64,000 nucleotides of DNA from Stictocephala bisonia (taxonomy: Eukaryota > Arthropoda > Insecta > Hemiptera > Membracidae): contig JAQJVL010001186.1 in assembly GCA_035578905.1 (NCBI GenBank), positions 62,001-126,000 on the forward strand, given 5' to 3'. Shown here one piece after another: positions 11,701 to 20,668 of the stretch. The notes under the pieces were generated by a model, which did not search any database, was not told where the DNA came from, and saw nothing but the letters and a program-made list of their open reading frames with translations. Each line of letters opens with the position of its first letter. Position 1 is the stretch's first letter. The translations under genes were made by a program, and so were the position numbers.

Positions 11701-12198
11701 TACATTTTGCTACTGATCATTTCTCATCATTGATTCTAATAAGTTCAACTATTGAAGTAAACATCGACAAAACAGACAATAATGTATGGTTAAGAAAAAT
11801 GCTGACTAAAGGTTAAGCATCTCATAGGGTCAAACATTTGTTGGCAGTACAATGGTTTTTTGTTTGCAGATTTATACCCACAGACTATCACTGTCTTGTT
11901 TGAACCTAAGCCAATGTTTTCTTATCTAACCTCTATGCTACTTATGGTTTTTCATTTCATTTTTCATCTAATGACATTTAACATAACCATTTCTTTATCT
12001 TTGGAAACATTTGGTACATCCTTTCTTTTAGTGAAGTTAAATAAATTGTTTAACAGCCTCTAACAAGTTGTATTAACTGAAATCTGGTATAAAACATATC
12101 TATGATGTTATGTGTTGTCCAGGTACCACAGCTTCTGTGTGGGCTTGAAGAGAGTCCCCTCCGGCTCCTGGCATTGTGAACTCTGCACTGCTCTTTAG
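2584..12198 (+). CDS. PHF10: PHF10/SAYP-type double PHD-finger protein, 3' part (six exons)
   Basis: This is the C-terminal 276 residues of a PHD finger protein 10 orthologue (SAYP/e(y)3 in flies), a nuclear subunit of the PBAF-type SWI/SNF remodelling complex. Exons are 2584-2709, 3705-3951, 5366-5506, 6117-6211, 10611-10758 and 12123-12198; all junctions are GT-AG and all phases agree. The first exons carry the end of the SAY domain (SSSEVLDIMFQDFQDQYEEL, SYPVALIPGQYADYYKRYTP, ELRYWPVNTVLYGP). An acidic Ser-rich linker follows, then two tandem PHD fingers: the first from CKVCGGG to WQCSVC, the second from CKTCQRC to WHCELC, ending CTAL-stop. The tandem PHD order and short tail fit the family. 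The N-terminus lies upstream of the window. Intron 5 (6212-10610) is loaded with repeats. Identity rests on the SAY-domain and PHD motifs together. Confidence 0.88.
2970..3265 (+). repeat. SINE-like repeat, family B copy 1
   Basis: The block containing GAACTGAGTGTCAGACTTGT, GGTTCGGATTCCACGTAAAG and GGGCTATTAATAAATAG recurs at 19975-20415 and inverted at 50520-50830 and 63240-63372. Its 3' third (from GGGCTATTAAT to the ACACTC runs) resembles family A, so the two families share a tail. It lies in a PHF10 intron. Confidence 0.6.
3705..3951 (+). CDS. PHF10: PHF10 exon, core of SAY domain
   Basis: Acceptor TTTATCAACAG, donor after AAAAG (GTATCT). The frame continues Glu-KKKFELSLSK and reaches SSISWNQALNKSRTESRKCH and SYPVALIPGQYADYYK, the most conserved stretch between insect and vertebrate PHF10. 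It ends two bases into an Arg codon. Confidence 0.88.
4090..4565 (-). mobile_element. Non-LTR retrotransposon (LINE) ORF2 C-terminal fragment
   Basis: Read on the minus strand, broken frames give IIQPIILYG, FENKVVRKIFRPIYKAG, CEPDIIVTIKSKRLRWLG and GRPTLRWRPSTEG. These match the region after the reverse transcriptase domain of insect LINE ORF2 proteins. Stops and frameshifts show it is dead. The 5' part is missing, as is usual for truncated LINE insertions. Family not assigned. Confidence 0.75.
5366..5506 (+). CDS. PHF10: PHF10 exon, end of SAY domain and acidic Ser-rich linker
   Basis: Acceptor TTATTTTTTAG, donor GTACAT. It completes the Arg codon and reads YTPQELRYWPVNTVLYGP, then a linker rich in Ser, Glu and Asp (SQSESEDSSSSDDS). 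Such linkers are typical phosphorylation targets between the SAY domain and PHD fingers; that role is inference here. Confidence 0.85.
6117..6211 (+). CDS. PHF10: PHF10 exon, start of PHD finger 1
   Basis: Acceptor AATGTTTCAG, donor GTAAGT at 6212. The frame, two bases carried over, reads SDSSSEGEEDCKVCGGGKRS and AIQCSHCGHN, supplying the first two Cys pairs and the His of PHD finger 1. It ends on the first base of an Ile codon. Confidence 0.85.
6608..7225 (+). repeat. Degenerate copies of the 28-bp minisatellite family
   Basis: Repeated motifs of the type GGGTGGGTCAATACCA alternate with TACATATATG or TACATGTAT spacers at 6690-6925 and again at 7020-7215. The units are irregular in length and diverged. 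They match the regular 28-bp unit of the array at 12533-12975, so this looks like an older, decayed array in a PHF10 intron, split by unrelated sequence at about 6925-7015. Confidence 0.6.
7808..7850 (+). repeat. Single relic of the 28-bp minisatellite
   Basis: GTACATGTATGGGTGGGTGG followed by GTCAATACCATTA matches the minisatellite unit at 12533-12975. It is an isolated copy and a half. Confidence 0.5.
7905..8500 (-). mobile_element. mariner-type transposon remnant
   Basis: On the minus strand broken frames give VLLLDF-like and KLPNRIVLLHDNA stretches and FGREQFNHPPYSPNL, the catalytic core and C-terminal motif of mariner transposases. The right edge (TTTCTGGACGCCCCTCGTA, 8482-8500) is a mariner-like terminal repeat ending in TA, next to a TTACTTTCTGG block. 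No matching left terminus was found, so the 3' end of the element appears lost. Frames are shifted and the element is inactive. Confidence 0.65.
9110..9352 (+). repeat. tRNA-derived SINE, family A copy 2
   Basis: Shares with 984-1236 the segments GGTTCTCAGTT, AGTCATAACA, CAGCTGATAA and CTGTTCATTTGTCATTGGGC. It has a longer middle (TTTCTAAGGAATAGTCGGCC) that also appears inverted near 56960. Ends with AAAAATAAATAATT. The box-A part is poorly preserved. Confidence 0.6.
9780..10600. other. Intron of PHF10, nothing recognised
   Basis: AT-rich sequence with no family motif. It is bounded on the right by the polypyrimidine tract (TTTTGTTTTCCGTTCCTCCT) of the acceptor at 10610. Confidence 0.4.
10611..10758 (+). 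CDS. PHF10: PHF10 exon, end of PHD finger 1 and start of PHD finger 2
   Basis: Acceptor CTCCTCATCAG, donor GTCCGT (a weak but GT donor). It reads HVACADLNAAMLVHVRKYAW, then QCSVCKTCQRCNTAVNET and MLFCDVCDRG. This gives the last Cys pair of PHD1 and the first part of PHD2. Ends two bases into a Gly codon. Confidence 0.88.
10760..12120. other. Last coding intron of PHF10, nothing recognised
   Basis: AT-rich sequence between the two exons of PHD finger 2. A locally GC-richer patch (11310-11360, with TCGGTCGGTGC) was not identified. Confidence 0.4.
12123..12198 (+). CDS. PHF10: PHF10 terminal coding exon, end of PHD finger 2
   Basis: Acceptor TGTTGTCCAG. The frame reads YHSFCVGLKRVPSGSWHCEL followed by CTAL and a TAG stop at 12196-12198, completing the C4HC3 set of PHD2. 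The vertebrate protein has a longer basic tail, absent here. Confidence 0.85.
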
Positions 12199-12326
12199 CT
12201 TATGTATGTACTTTGTGGTTATGTCCCTTTAAGTATTATTTTGATGCCAATACCACTTATGATTGTACTTAACAGGTATACTTCATCTACGTATATAACA
12301 ATAACCCTCTAGTGAGAGATTCAGTG

Positions 12327-12336
12327 AATAAATAAA
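12327..12336 (+). terminator. Polyadenylation signal candidate for PHF10
   Basis: Two overlapping AATAAA hexamers lie 129 to 138 bases after the PHF10 stop codon. They are the nearest consensus signals and would give a short 3' UTR. A more distant AATAAA at 19761 is the alternative if a 3' UTR intron is used. Confidence 0.4.
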
Positions 12337-12532
12337 CAAGATGTCAATATTTTAAATTTGAACTTTATATACTCAATCTTCATCTAAAAGATTACTTACT
12401 CCAAATTTTGTAATGTCAGCTAATATTTTTCCGTACGAATCTACATGATTTTCTTTTTTCGGTAAATAAATTTCAGTAAGCCATGAAAGTAAATACAATA
12501 ACATAAATAAGCTAAAGAATCTTACCACTGTA

Positions 12533-12975
12533 CATATATTGGTGGGTCAGTACCATTGTATGTATATGGGTGGGTCAATACCACTGTATGTATATGGGTG
12601 GGTCAGTACCACTGTATGCATATGGGTGGGTCAATACCACTGTATGTGTACGGGTGGGTCAATACCAATGTATGTATATGGGTGGGTCAGTACCACCGTG
12701 TGCGTATGGGTGGGTCAATACCACTGTATGTGTATGGGTGGGTCAATACCACTGTATATGTATTGGTGGGTCAGTACCACTGTATGAGTATATGGGTGGG
12801 TCAGTACCATTGTCTGAGTATGGGTGGGTCAGTACCACTGTATGCGTATGGGTGGATCAGTACCATTGTATGTGTATGAGTGGGTCAAAACCACTGTATG
12901 TGTATAGGTGGGTCAATTCCACTGTATACAAATAGGTAGGTCAATACCACTGTATGCGTATGAGTGGGTTAATAA
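12533..12975 (+). repeat. 28-bp minisatellite array, about 15 copies
   Basis: Direct tandem repeats of GGGTGGGTCAATACCACTGT plus ATGTATAT, with variants CAGTACC/CAATACC and ATGTGTAT/ATGCATAT/ATGCGTAT. Since 28 is not a multiple of three and the unit lacks stops, all three forward frames stay open and give artefact proteins rich in GQYHC and GGSIPLY. It begins about 335 bases after the PHF10 stop. Related units occur at 6608-7225, 7808-7850, 35915-36075 and 48005-48385. Confidence 0.9.
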
Positions 12976-13086
12976 ATTTTGGTGTAAGATAGACAAATAC
13001 ATAGCCAGTTCAAAACAGTGCCAATGAAGTATGAATTTTTGAACTGTCAATAATTGAGTTTAATTGTATTGTATTGTCTAACCGTG

Positions 13087-13704
13087 TTAAAAATGTGTGT
13101 GGGAAAGTACACTGGATTGCCTGTAAGGTTGTATATTTACAGATCTATACTATACTATACAAACAGATCTATACTATAAACATAGGGTTATGTCAGGTAA
13201 TGCCAAGTAATTTATTTTGGCCAGTTTAGAGGGTAAACCAGTTATATAAGTACTTGCTGTATTGTGAATAACCTCAGTTTTTTTATGAAATGTTAAGTTA
13301 AATTTATAAATAAATTTCAGTCATTTTGCAAATTAACTTCTTTATAAAACATTTTGTTCATGACCTTTTAAACCTCATTATATCCTTTTTGATTATATCT
13401 AAGAAGACAAATATAAATAAATAAGTAAATAAGATTATTTCATTTACTACCCTAACTAAACTTCATTGATATTAAACAAAGCGGACGTTAAAAGTAAATA
13501 AAATAAATTACACTAACTAAATATAATATTCATTATATGTATCACAAACTTGAAAATCGCAGTTCTTATTTAAAATATTTTAACTACGTTGTGGAATAAA
13601 CAATAAACATTGCTGTGTCCGAATTATTTTCCATATGTTTATATTAAAACCAAAGAAGTCCAACCTTATAGGCAATCCAATGTATTTTCCCACACACTTT
13701 TTAA
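13087..13704. mobile_element. Inverted-repeat element (MITE-like), about 620 bp
   Basis: The left end has GTGTGTGGGAAAGTACACTG then GATTGCCTGTAAGGTTG. The right end is its inverse (CAACCTTATAGGCAATCCAA, then TGTATTTTCCCACACAC). Arms are about 42 bp with few mismatches. The interior is AT-rich with a TATACTATAC mini-repeat and no coding. Superfamily unknown. Confidence 0.7.
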
Positions 13705-15444
13705 TGTAGTCAGTTGTTCATGATGCAATTCTTTATGTTTAATTATGGTTATTATATCAGCAAATATTTGTGGAATAGTATCAATTGAAAGAAAAAGCTC
13801 ACCAGATGAATAACTAGCTGTTTATCCATGCCTTGCTACAGGATTAATAAAAAGTAATGTTATTACTAGAATCTACATTTTCCCGTGACAACCGCGTCAA
13901 GGTACTATCTACAGGGTGTCTACCGGTCACGGAAGTCCCCGAAAAGTCCCGTATTTGTATGAAGGGTCACGGAAGTCACCAAAAGTCACGAATTTTTATT
14001 CGTAGGTCACCGAAATATGGACAACTTTTTCTATTATTATTTTGATTTTTTTTCGCTCAATGATGGTTTTTTATTCACGTCAAGCGTTTTGATTCAGTTG
14101 ATCGTTCGTCAACGCCAACAGTGATACATCGATGCGTGTATACGTTGAGCGTAATATTGTGTAGTGTAGAACACAGAAAACATAAGGAAGGCAGTGCACA
14201 TGGAAGAAATAGGAATGATTTTAGATGGAATGGAGAAATGCATAAGAAAGTTCGACGGGATTGGCTGTTGTCTTGGCAACGTAATTTCGTCACGAGCGCA
14301 TGCGCAGAGACTCGGAAATGTGTTCTACTATTCGCTATGCGCCGTACTTTCAAACACCTGTTTTCGTGAGTTTGTTTTGTTTACCATTCTTTTCCTTGTT
14401 CCAAGTTGGTTCCTTTCATGAGAAGTCCAACCTCTCAGACCATACCGGTATTCAACTAGTGAATCGTGACCGACTATAGCTTGAATAAAGCAAGTTAGTC
14501 TGTTAAGTTGAACTGCTTTGTTTGCACCTAATTTGGCGTTGGCATAAATCAAGTACGGTGAAGCAGTGATTTTTAATTCATTTTCTAAAGTGCCGTTAAA
14601 ATTAAACTCTTTAGAAATATTTTAGTGTACAGTAATAATTTGTTCAGACATAGTGTGAAATATCAGTGAAAGTTATTTTAGTTTCTTTTTAAGGTAATTA
14701 TGCCAATCGAAAAACTAGATTTTTATCTAATAATAAAAAAACCAACTTTTTAAAAATCGTTATTTTTTGACAAATTTTTTTCATTTCTCGTGTTTTTTTA
14801 TGCTGAACACAAATATATAACTGGTTTTGTAGTAAAATTATTTTTTCAGCTCGAAAAATGCATTTTTTGCTGACATAACCAAACATAACCTAACTTATCC
14901 TAATTGTCTATTTTCTCAACAAAAATTCGTAATTTGCGTTAAATTCGGGCGTTTGGCCTCCGTGACGGCCTGCCGGCCGTAATTCCGGCGGGAATATAGG
15001 TGAATTCGGTTTTTGTGATTAAAAGTTGTTGTATATAATGATCGCGTAATGGCCGCTAATCGCGATCCGCCGCGACAGTAGTTTTTCCGTTATTTCTCAA
15101 GAAATATTTGTAATAGACCAAAATAGTTTTCAAATTTGTATTCAGCGCAAAAAACACATCAAAATAAAAAAAATGATTAAAATACCATATAAATTAACGG
15201 AAATATGACAAAAATACTTAAAGTTGTGACATTGGTTTTTTTCAAATTTTTCGGTAAAATACGTTATTTCCGCGGAATAAAAAGCATATCTCGTGAAAAT
15301 ACAGCCAATTCTAGACCCATTTCAAGCAAAATGTTCCAAATTTGTTTGGTGGCAAGAAAGTGCATAATTACCCTTTTTAATAAGTTTTAATAAGTTAGTG
15401 TTAATAGTTATAGGCCTACTAGTTTTTCAGTTGACAGAGACAAC

Positions 15445-15777
15445 ATGCCGGGCAAGTGTCGATTCCAAGAAACATGGTCTGAAGACGACAATTTTAAAAT
15501 GTGGTTGAGACCAGGTAAAGACTTATACACAGCATTTTGCTGTTTATGCAAAAGACATTTTGATGTCTCTTATTCAGGTGTTAATAGTCTTAAGTCACAC
15601 AAATTAGGAAAAAAACATTCCGAATTAGAAAAAAACCTTAAAAGCGGCAAACAAATGACTCTTCATGCCTTTAGGCCTAACATTTGTAGTTCCATTACTG
15701 CAGCCAGTAGTACTGTACATAGTTCCTTAAGCCAGAAAGGAAGTAATGAAGCAATTTTAACACTGCCTTCTACTTAA
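15445..15777 (+). CDS. BED/TTF-like zinc-finger protein of the hAT element
   Basis: 110 residues, beginning MPGKCRFQETWSEDDNFKMW. It contains a C-x2-C pair (FCCLCKRHF) followed by SLKSHKLGKKHSE, giving a Cys2-His2-type finger with the S-L-x-S-H-x3-KKH spacing seen at the N-terminus of many animal hAT transposases. A TAA stop ends it where the catalytic region should start. In an intact transposase this finger binds the subterminal repeats; alone it could act as a DNA-binding fragment, but expression is unproven. The start is the only Met in a good position after an upstream stop. It may equally be a non-functional remnant. Confidence 0.6.
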   Translation: MPGKCRFQETWSEDDNFKMWLRPGKDLYTAFCCLCKRHFDVSYSGVNSLKSHKLGKKHSELEKNLKSGKQMTLHAFRPNICSSITAASSTVHSSLSQKGSNEAILTLPST

Positions 15778-15804
15778 AAAACTTTAAGATAACTAGGGTG
15801 GAGA

Positions 15805-16080
15805 ATGAGATCTACATATTTTTTATTTATTTTAGATGGTTTATCATCTCTAGTTATAACTAAGCAGATGATGAACGAGTTCAAGTCTGCATCGTATAGA
15901 CGAAAGGAAAGTCTAAAGAGAAAGAAGGAAGAAGAGGATAGAGAAGAAAATGAAAGAAAGAGGATATGTAGGGAAATGAAAGAACTTCAGAAACAAAGAC
16001 AGAAAATACAAGAAGAAAAAAATGAAGAGCTTATTAGTATAGAAAAAAAGCTACAAACTTTAAAAAAAGTTGTAGACTAG
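15805..16080 (+). pseudogene. C-terminal coiled-coil tail of a hAT-type protein
   Basis: The frame has a long, highly charged helix (SYRRKESLKRKKEEEDREEN to IEKKLQTLKKVVD-stop). A splice-acceptor-like TTTATTTATTTTAG lies at 15819-15832, so the coding part may begin after it (DGLSSLVITKQMMNEFKSA). A similarly charged Lys/Glu tail follows the transposase body in the hAT at 24833-29014. The simplest view is an internal deletion that fused the two ends of a longer transposase gene. Confidence 0.5.
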
Positions 16081-16989
16081 ATTAGATATTTTATTTTTAA
16101 TATATATGTTAACCTACTGAGAACTTGTTAAAACAACTGTGTAATTAATGTTAAGGACGTGATTGTCAAAATATCTGTGTAAATATCTTATGAACTATTT
16201 GGGTTACAAATATAATGTAACTGTTCTATACAATGAGACCTTTTATTATCTAATGTAAATATATGATGATACATTTTCAAGAACACACATTTTAGGATGA
16301 CTAAGGTAAGGATTTAAAAATATTTTAATATTAGCCTAGATATTTATTGGTTTTATCTCGTTTAAATATTTGGTGTCTGATTCGGTTTTCTAATTTAAGA
16401 AAGTATTCTGAAGTTGGAAACTCATATTTTTAAGGCAAAGTTCCAATACATGGTTTATTTTGCTGTTTATACTATGCATTTTTAAGTGTTTTGTTTCTTA
16501 ATGTTATTATTATTCAATAAATATCTGTAAATATTTTACTTTTAATTACATGCAGAGGAAGCAAAATATATCATATGTCCGTATCAAATGTGTGAACGTT
16601 GAAACCACCTAAAATTTGTTAAGTCACCGAATTTCAGAAAATTGGTCACCAAAAGTCACCAAAAAGTCCCCGATTTTTTTATCAGCCCACTGGTAGACAC
16701 CCTGTATCTACAATATTTACAAGATAAACAGACATTTCGCCCATACTGTGATATGGCATCCTCAGTGGTTTCTCTGAGACTGACGTCAAGGTAGATAGTA
16801 CCTTGACACGGTTGTCACTGGAAAATGTAGATTCTAGTTATGACACCGGCCGCTTAAGCCTAAGTTCTAAGTAATGTTTTAGTTTATTGAATTTTAAATT
16901 TCAATAAGTATCACAGCCTATTTCAAAAGCGTTCATTTTATTTGCTTTTATCTAACAGCTGATGGTGTCAAATAAATAAAGTAACTCCA

Positions 16990-17165
16990 TTACATTGTCA
17001 TTGAAATTTTAAAGGCCTCTGGGGCGGAGCCCTAGAGTCGGATGTGAATAAAACCACGCCAGAAACCTTCCCTGGAGTGAACTCTACAACTTCCCAAAAT
17101 TTCATGGTGATACGATGAGTAGTTTGGTAATGCATAAAGGACAAACACATATACTTACGTTTTTA
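16990..17165 (+). repeat. Dispersed repeat fragment of unknown class
   Basis: A GC-richer patch (GCCTCTGGGGCGGAGCCCTA) followed by TTTCATGGTGATACGATGAG and ACAAACACATATACTTACGT. The latter resembles the conserved tail of several arthropod retroposons. No second copy is in the window, so the assignment rests on recognition only. Confidence 0.3.
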
Positions 17166-17169
17166 TATT

Positions 17170-18150
17170 TATAGATTCAATAAAATTTTGATTATTTTAC
17201 AAAGAGAGATAGCATCAAAAGTAAATTTCCACACTTAAGCCAATTTCTCAATGATTTTATCTGTAATAACGACAAGATCCTGTCTATCCTAAGATCTTGT
17301 CAATGTATACATTGGTTATGTGACTGTTGTATTTATTAGTATCCTACTACTTTCTTTAGGTGTAGTTGTGTGTTATTTGTTATTGTTGATGTCTATCTCC
17401 TTTAGCAAATTAACTGTATGCAACCCTCACGTAATGTATTCCTTAAAAATGGTAAACACTTTTAAACTTACGTAGCCTACTTTAATGTTGTGATATTTAT
17501 TTTGTAACAAATAAATATTATCTGTATATTCAAAATAATTTTGTTCAAACAAACAATGGAAAGGTTAGTCACAAAATTCATGGTATTTTTAATAAAATCT
17601 CGAACAGTATGGTGCATTGATCAAGCATTCATTGCACACTATATGTGAGTAAATATAGAAGTTAGGGTCTGTATTTAGAGTTAATATTGATCTTTTCCAA
17701 TATCAGTGGTACTTTTGATGAATTGCAGTTACATTAAGATTATTTATTAAATAAACGGAATCCAGCTATAACCTCACTTAGCTATAACCGGACATGCCCT
17801 AGGATGTCCGGCCCCCTTTGATTTAGCCTAAAATAGTCTACACATAAATTAATTATATATATGATTCAAAACTAAAAATAGTTTTTGACTGAAAGTGACA
17901 AATAATGGTTTTTTGCTTACATTTAAGATAATCGCAAAATAACTGCATTGGAAAAATATATTTGGAATCGGAAATCAGGGCTCACAACTAAAGATCAGGG
18001 GTAATACTCTGTGCGCTACGAAAATAGAATCAAGCAGATGGATGAATATTACAACGGTTTCTTAGAATTGGCGTCTAAAATGTATTCCATCAGAAACAAA
18101 TAATTAAGTAATTCTAATAAAAAACACTGTTCATTGTATTTACAAAATGA
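17170..18150. other. Intergenic AT-rich sequence with a possible pogo-like end
   Basis: Mostly featureless. At 17757-17815 the segment with AACCTCACTTAGCTATAACC and a small hairpin (GGACATGCCCTAGGATGTCC) resembles the ends of pogo/Tigger elements but has no partner end. No gene seen. Confidence 0.35.
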
Positions 18151-18152
18151 AT

Positions 18153-18901
18153 TACAGTAGAGTCTCAGTAATCCGGCCACATATCATGATTGTCATTGCA
18201 GGATTTCTGGGAGTTGAGCAAAGGAAGTAAAATTTGCAAACATATATAGCATAAATGAACTTTATCATTATATAAACGAGTTCTAATAGCGTATAACACA
18301 TATTTGATGAGAATAAAGGTTAAAAAAATGTATGAGACTAAATAGGAAAGTACATTGCACTTTCCTATACACAAGTACAGGATATACAAAAGTACACAAA
18401 ATACAAACTTATTCTATCTATGTATGTACTAAACTGTATTTTACATAATAAAAACCATGATACTAAAAAAAACTGGTATTTTAACATACATTGTAATAAT
18501 TTAATTATAAAATTGTAAACAAATTTGTTATTGGTTTTTGTTTCTTGGTAGACAAAGAAAACTTTACAACAAGCATATCGGATGGTGACATAAGTTCTCC
18601 TCAGCCCAAGTGATTGCAGTGGCAAATGCTGTCAGAGCCTTGTCGCTATTTACTGTAGGATGCACCAGAACATCTGTCTCCCCCTCCACATTGTCCTTGT
18701 CATCGCTGTCTGTCCAGTACGTCTTCATTGATTTCATCATCTGTCCGATGTGAACACCAAACACCAATGTGTGTTTACTGCGTTTGTAGGTCACACGCCT
18801 GCAGCAACATGAAAACTGCTGACCCCCCACGGCCCTCCCGAGTGCCGGATTACTGGACGTTTCAGACTGGCGCAGGGCCGGATTATAGAGACACTGCTGT
18901 A
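18153..18901 (-). mobile_element. pogo/Tigger-type transposon remnant, 0.75 kb
   Basis: Ends are CAGTAGAGTCTCAGTAATCC at the left and, inwards, CAGCAGTGTCTCTATAATCC at the right, each next to a TA dinucleotide. This is the Tigger terminal signature. The minus-strand frame at 18564-18770 encodes an acidic stretch then HPTVNSDKALTAFATAITWA, the tail region of jerky/Tigger transposases. The DDE domain is gone, so this is an internally deleted copy. Confidence 0.75.
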
Positions 18902-18959
18902 CTTTCTTTCGAATACAACATTGCAAACTTATACAATACAATAAATACAAATACAAACA

Positions 18960-19970
18960 TCAAACAGATAGAGTATTGTATCTTCTTTTTGCAGGATTTT
19001 AGTATGTCCCAAAGTGCTACTTTTAATAGCCTCTCGTTTGTCTGGCTTTTCCGTGAATTCGGCCTACTGGCTGCCACATTGGGCTGAATCAACGGGTTTT
19101 TACTATGCTATCATGGTCTCGGCGTTATGGGTGTGGTAAACTCAGATGACAAAATATACATCTGAGGTGGCCTCAGTATTAGAGAAGAATATGATTACAA
19201 AGAAATTTTATAACATATTTGAATTCAAAGGATCAACTAGTTTAAAGTGGTCTTTTATAATATATCATTTTAATCTCCTTAACTCATTATCATACTATGT
19301 TTAATATAATATCTTATATCTGATTATATTATTAATGTAAGATTATTTATAAAATTAAGTGTCCTAATTTAAGTATTGAATTGGTTTGCATACTTCAGTA
19401 ACATTAAAGTTTCATTGTTGCAGGTACATGCATTCAGTAACATCTCTGAAGAATAAACCTCTCTAATGATCCCCCTCCCATTGAAGGCTTGAGGTTACAT
19501 TATAAGTCTGTATTTTATATTAGCTTTAAGTTTTGCATCAGTGATTTATTTTATTTTCAGATTATATATATGTGGCACGATATATTAGAATAGTTATTTC
19601 TGTTAGATTAGTTTTGTGTATTATATTTATTTTTACTATTTTTGTACAGTTTTTTAGTATTTTAAGATATCAATGAGTCTATTGTAAATATTTATTATTA
19701 TTATTAATTTTATTTGACATGCTGTAATTGATTATATACTATGATGCTTTTCTTATCAGTAATAAATCATTGTGTATTGATATATAATGTATTAATAGTA
19801 TTTTCATTTTTATGCCTATTATCTTTAATACAAATTTTAGTTAGTGAAGTTATGTTATGGCATTATGTCTGTTATGTTAAGAAAAGTTAAAGTACATCTT
19901 ATTTTACCAGGTAAGTTAGGGCTAAGAAACCCCCTCTAACACTAAACCTGGGAGCCGGTTACACTGGTTT
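18960..19970. other. Intergenic AT-rich stretch with possible distal 3' UTR exon
   Basis: An acceptor-like TTTCATTGTTGCAG precedes 19425 and AATAAA lies at 19761. This could be a distal 3' UTR exon of PHF10 or chance. No coding or repeat was otherwise recognised. Confidence 0.3.
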
Positions 19971-19974
19971 AGTG

Positions 19975-20415
19975 TTAAATATTTTGAAAAACTAGTAGCG
20001 CAGCACTGTGACCCAGCTACTTGTACTTGGGGACAAAGTGTTGTAGGTGATAGGTTCTATACTCTTGTCCAACATGGTGACTGTTCAAAGGTTGTCATCA
20101 ACTGGACACTACTAGGGATGTCTGGGGTGTCTGTGTTAGGTGTTTGTCAGGATTTGGATGTTGTGTAGGTAAGAGAACTGATCAGGCTTGTCAGTTAGCT
20201 GAAAATCAGACCAATACTACGTGGCTCGGATTCCATGTAAAGCCATAGGTTCCTTGGTTGATCCTGGTTATTGGGCTATTAATAAATGGCTCTTCCTAAG
20301 AAGCAGCCGAATTTAGTTAGTAGCAATGACAACTTGTTTGTCTATACTCAACACATTCATTCAATCCTTATATTCTCCCATATCTCTATGATTAGTGTCT
20401 TAATAATGAAACAGA
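19975..20415 (+). repeat. SINE-like repeat, family B copy 2
   Basis: Longest copy of family B. It shares TTGTGTAGGTAAGAGAACTG, AGCTGAAAATCAGACCAA, GTGGCTCGGATTCCATGTAA, GGGCTATTAATAAATGGC and CTCCCATATCTCTATGAT with 2970-3265. Its left part (ACCCAGCTACTTGTACTTGG and GGGACAAAGTGTTG) is matched only by the inverted copy at 50520-50830. Confidence 0.65.
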
Positions 20416-20668
20416 CTGTCCAAGCCAATGCATTTTCTGTAGACAAGCGCTTGTGCTGATATCTAATGGTAATTGGTTTCAAATAAGAGTGGACGACTGG
20501 CAAACCATTGGCTCAGCTATTATTTACATTAGTGTGTGCTAGAGAGAGGGAGACTTCTGTCACTACCTGTCAAAACTGAACAAGAACTAATTCATTGAAC
20601 AGGAAAACCGGTTTCATATGGATCCATATGAGTGGACAGTTTTCTTGTTTCTATAGTCAATGGTATTC

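Larger units (their letters stand above)
13912..16704 (+). mobile_element. Internally deleted hAT-type DNA transposon, 2.8 kb
   Basis: Terminal inverted repeats are CAGGGTGTCTACCGGTCACG at the left and, read inwards, CAGGGTGTCTACCAGTGGGC at the right. TATCTA flanks both ends (13906-13911 and 16705-16710), part of a probable target duplication. Subterminal GTCACC/AAGTCCCC repeats fill both edges. Inside are a BED-like zinc-finger frame and a coiled-coil frame, but no transposase catalytic core. The CAGGG terminus and BED finger fit hAT. Confidence 0.8.
13857..16850. repeat. Foldback element split by a nested hAT
   Basis: The left arm 13863-13911 (TAGAATCTACATTTTCCCGT ... GTCAAGGTACTATCTA) is the inverse of 16782-16843 (GTAGATAGTACCTTGACACG ... 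AATGTAGATTCTAG). Joining the flanks of the inner hAT would leave a palindromic element of about 200 bp. Its loop carries a hammerhead-like core on the minus strand (16735-16765). Confidence 0.7.

Noticed and set aside
12539..12935. Three overlapping open frames with GQYHC/GGSIPLY repeats
   Set aside because: They are the three forward frames of the 28-bp minisatellite, all open for lack of stop codons.
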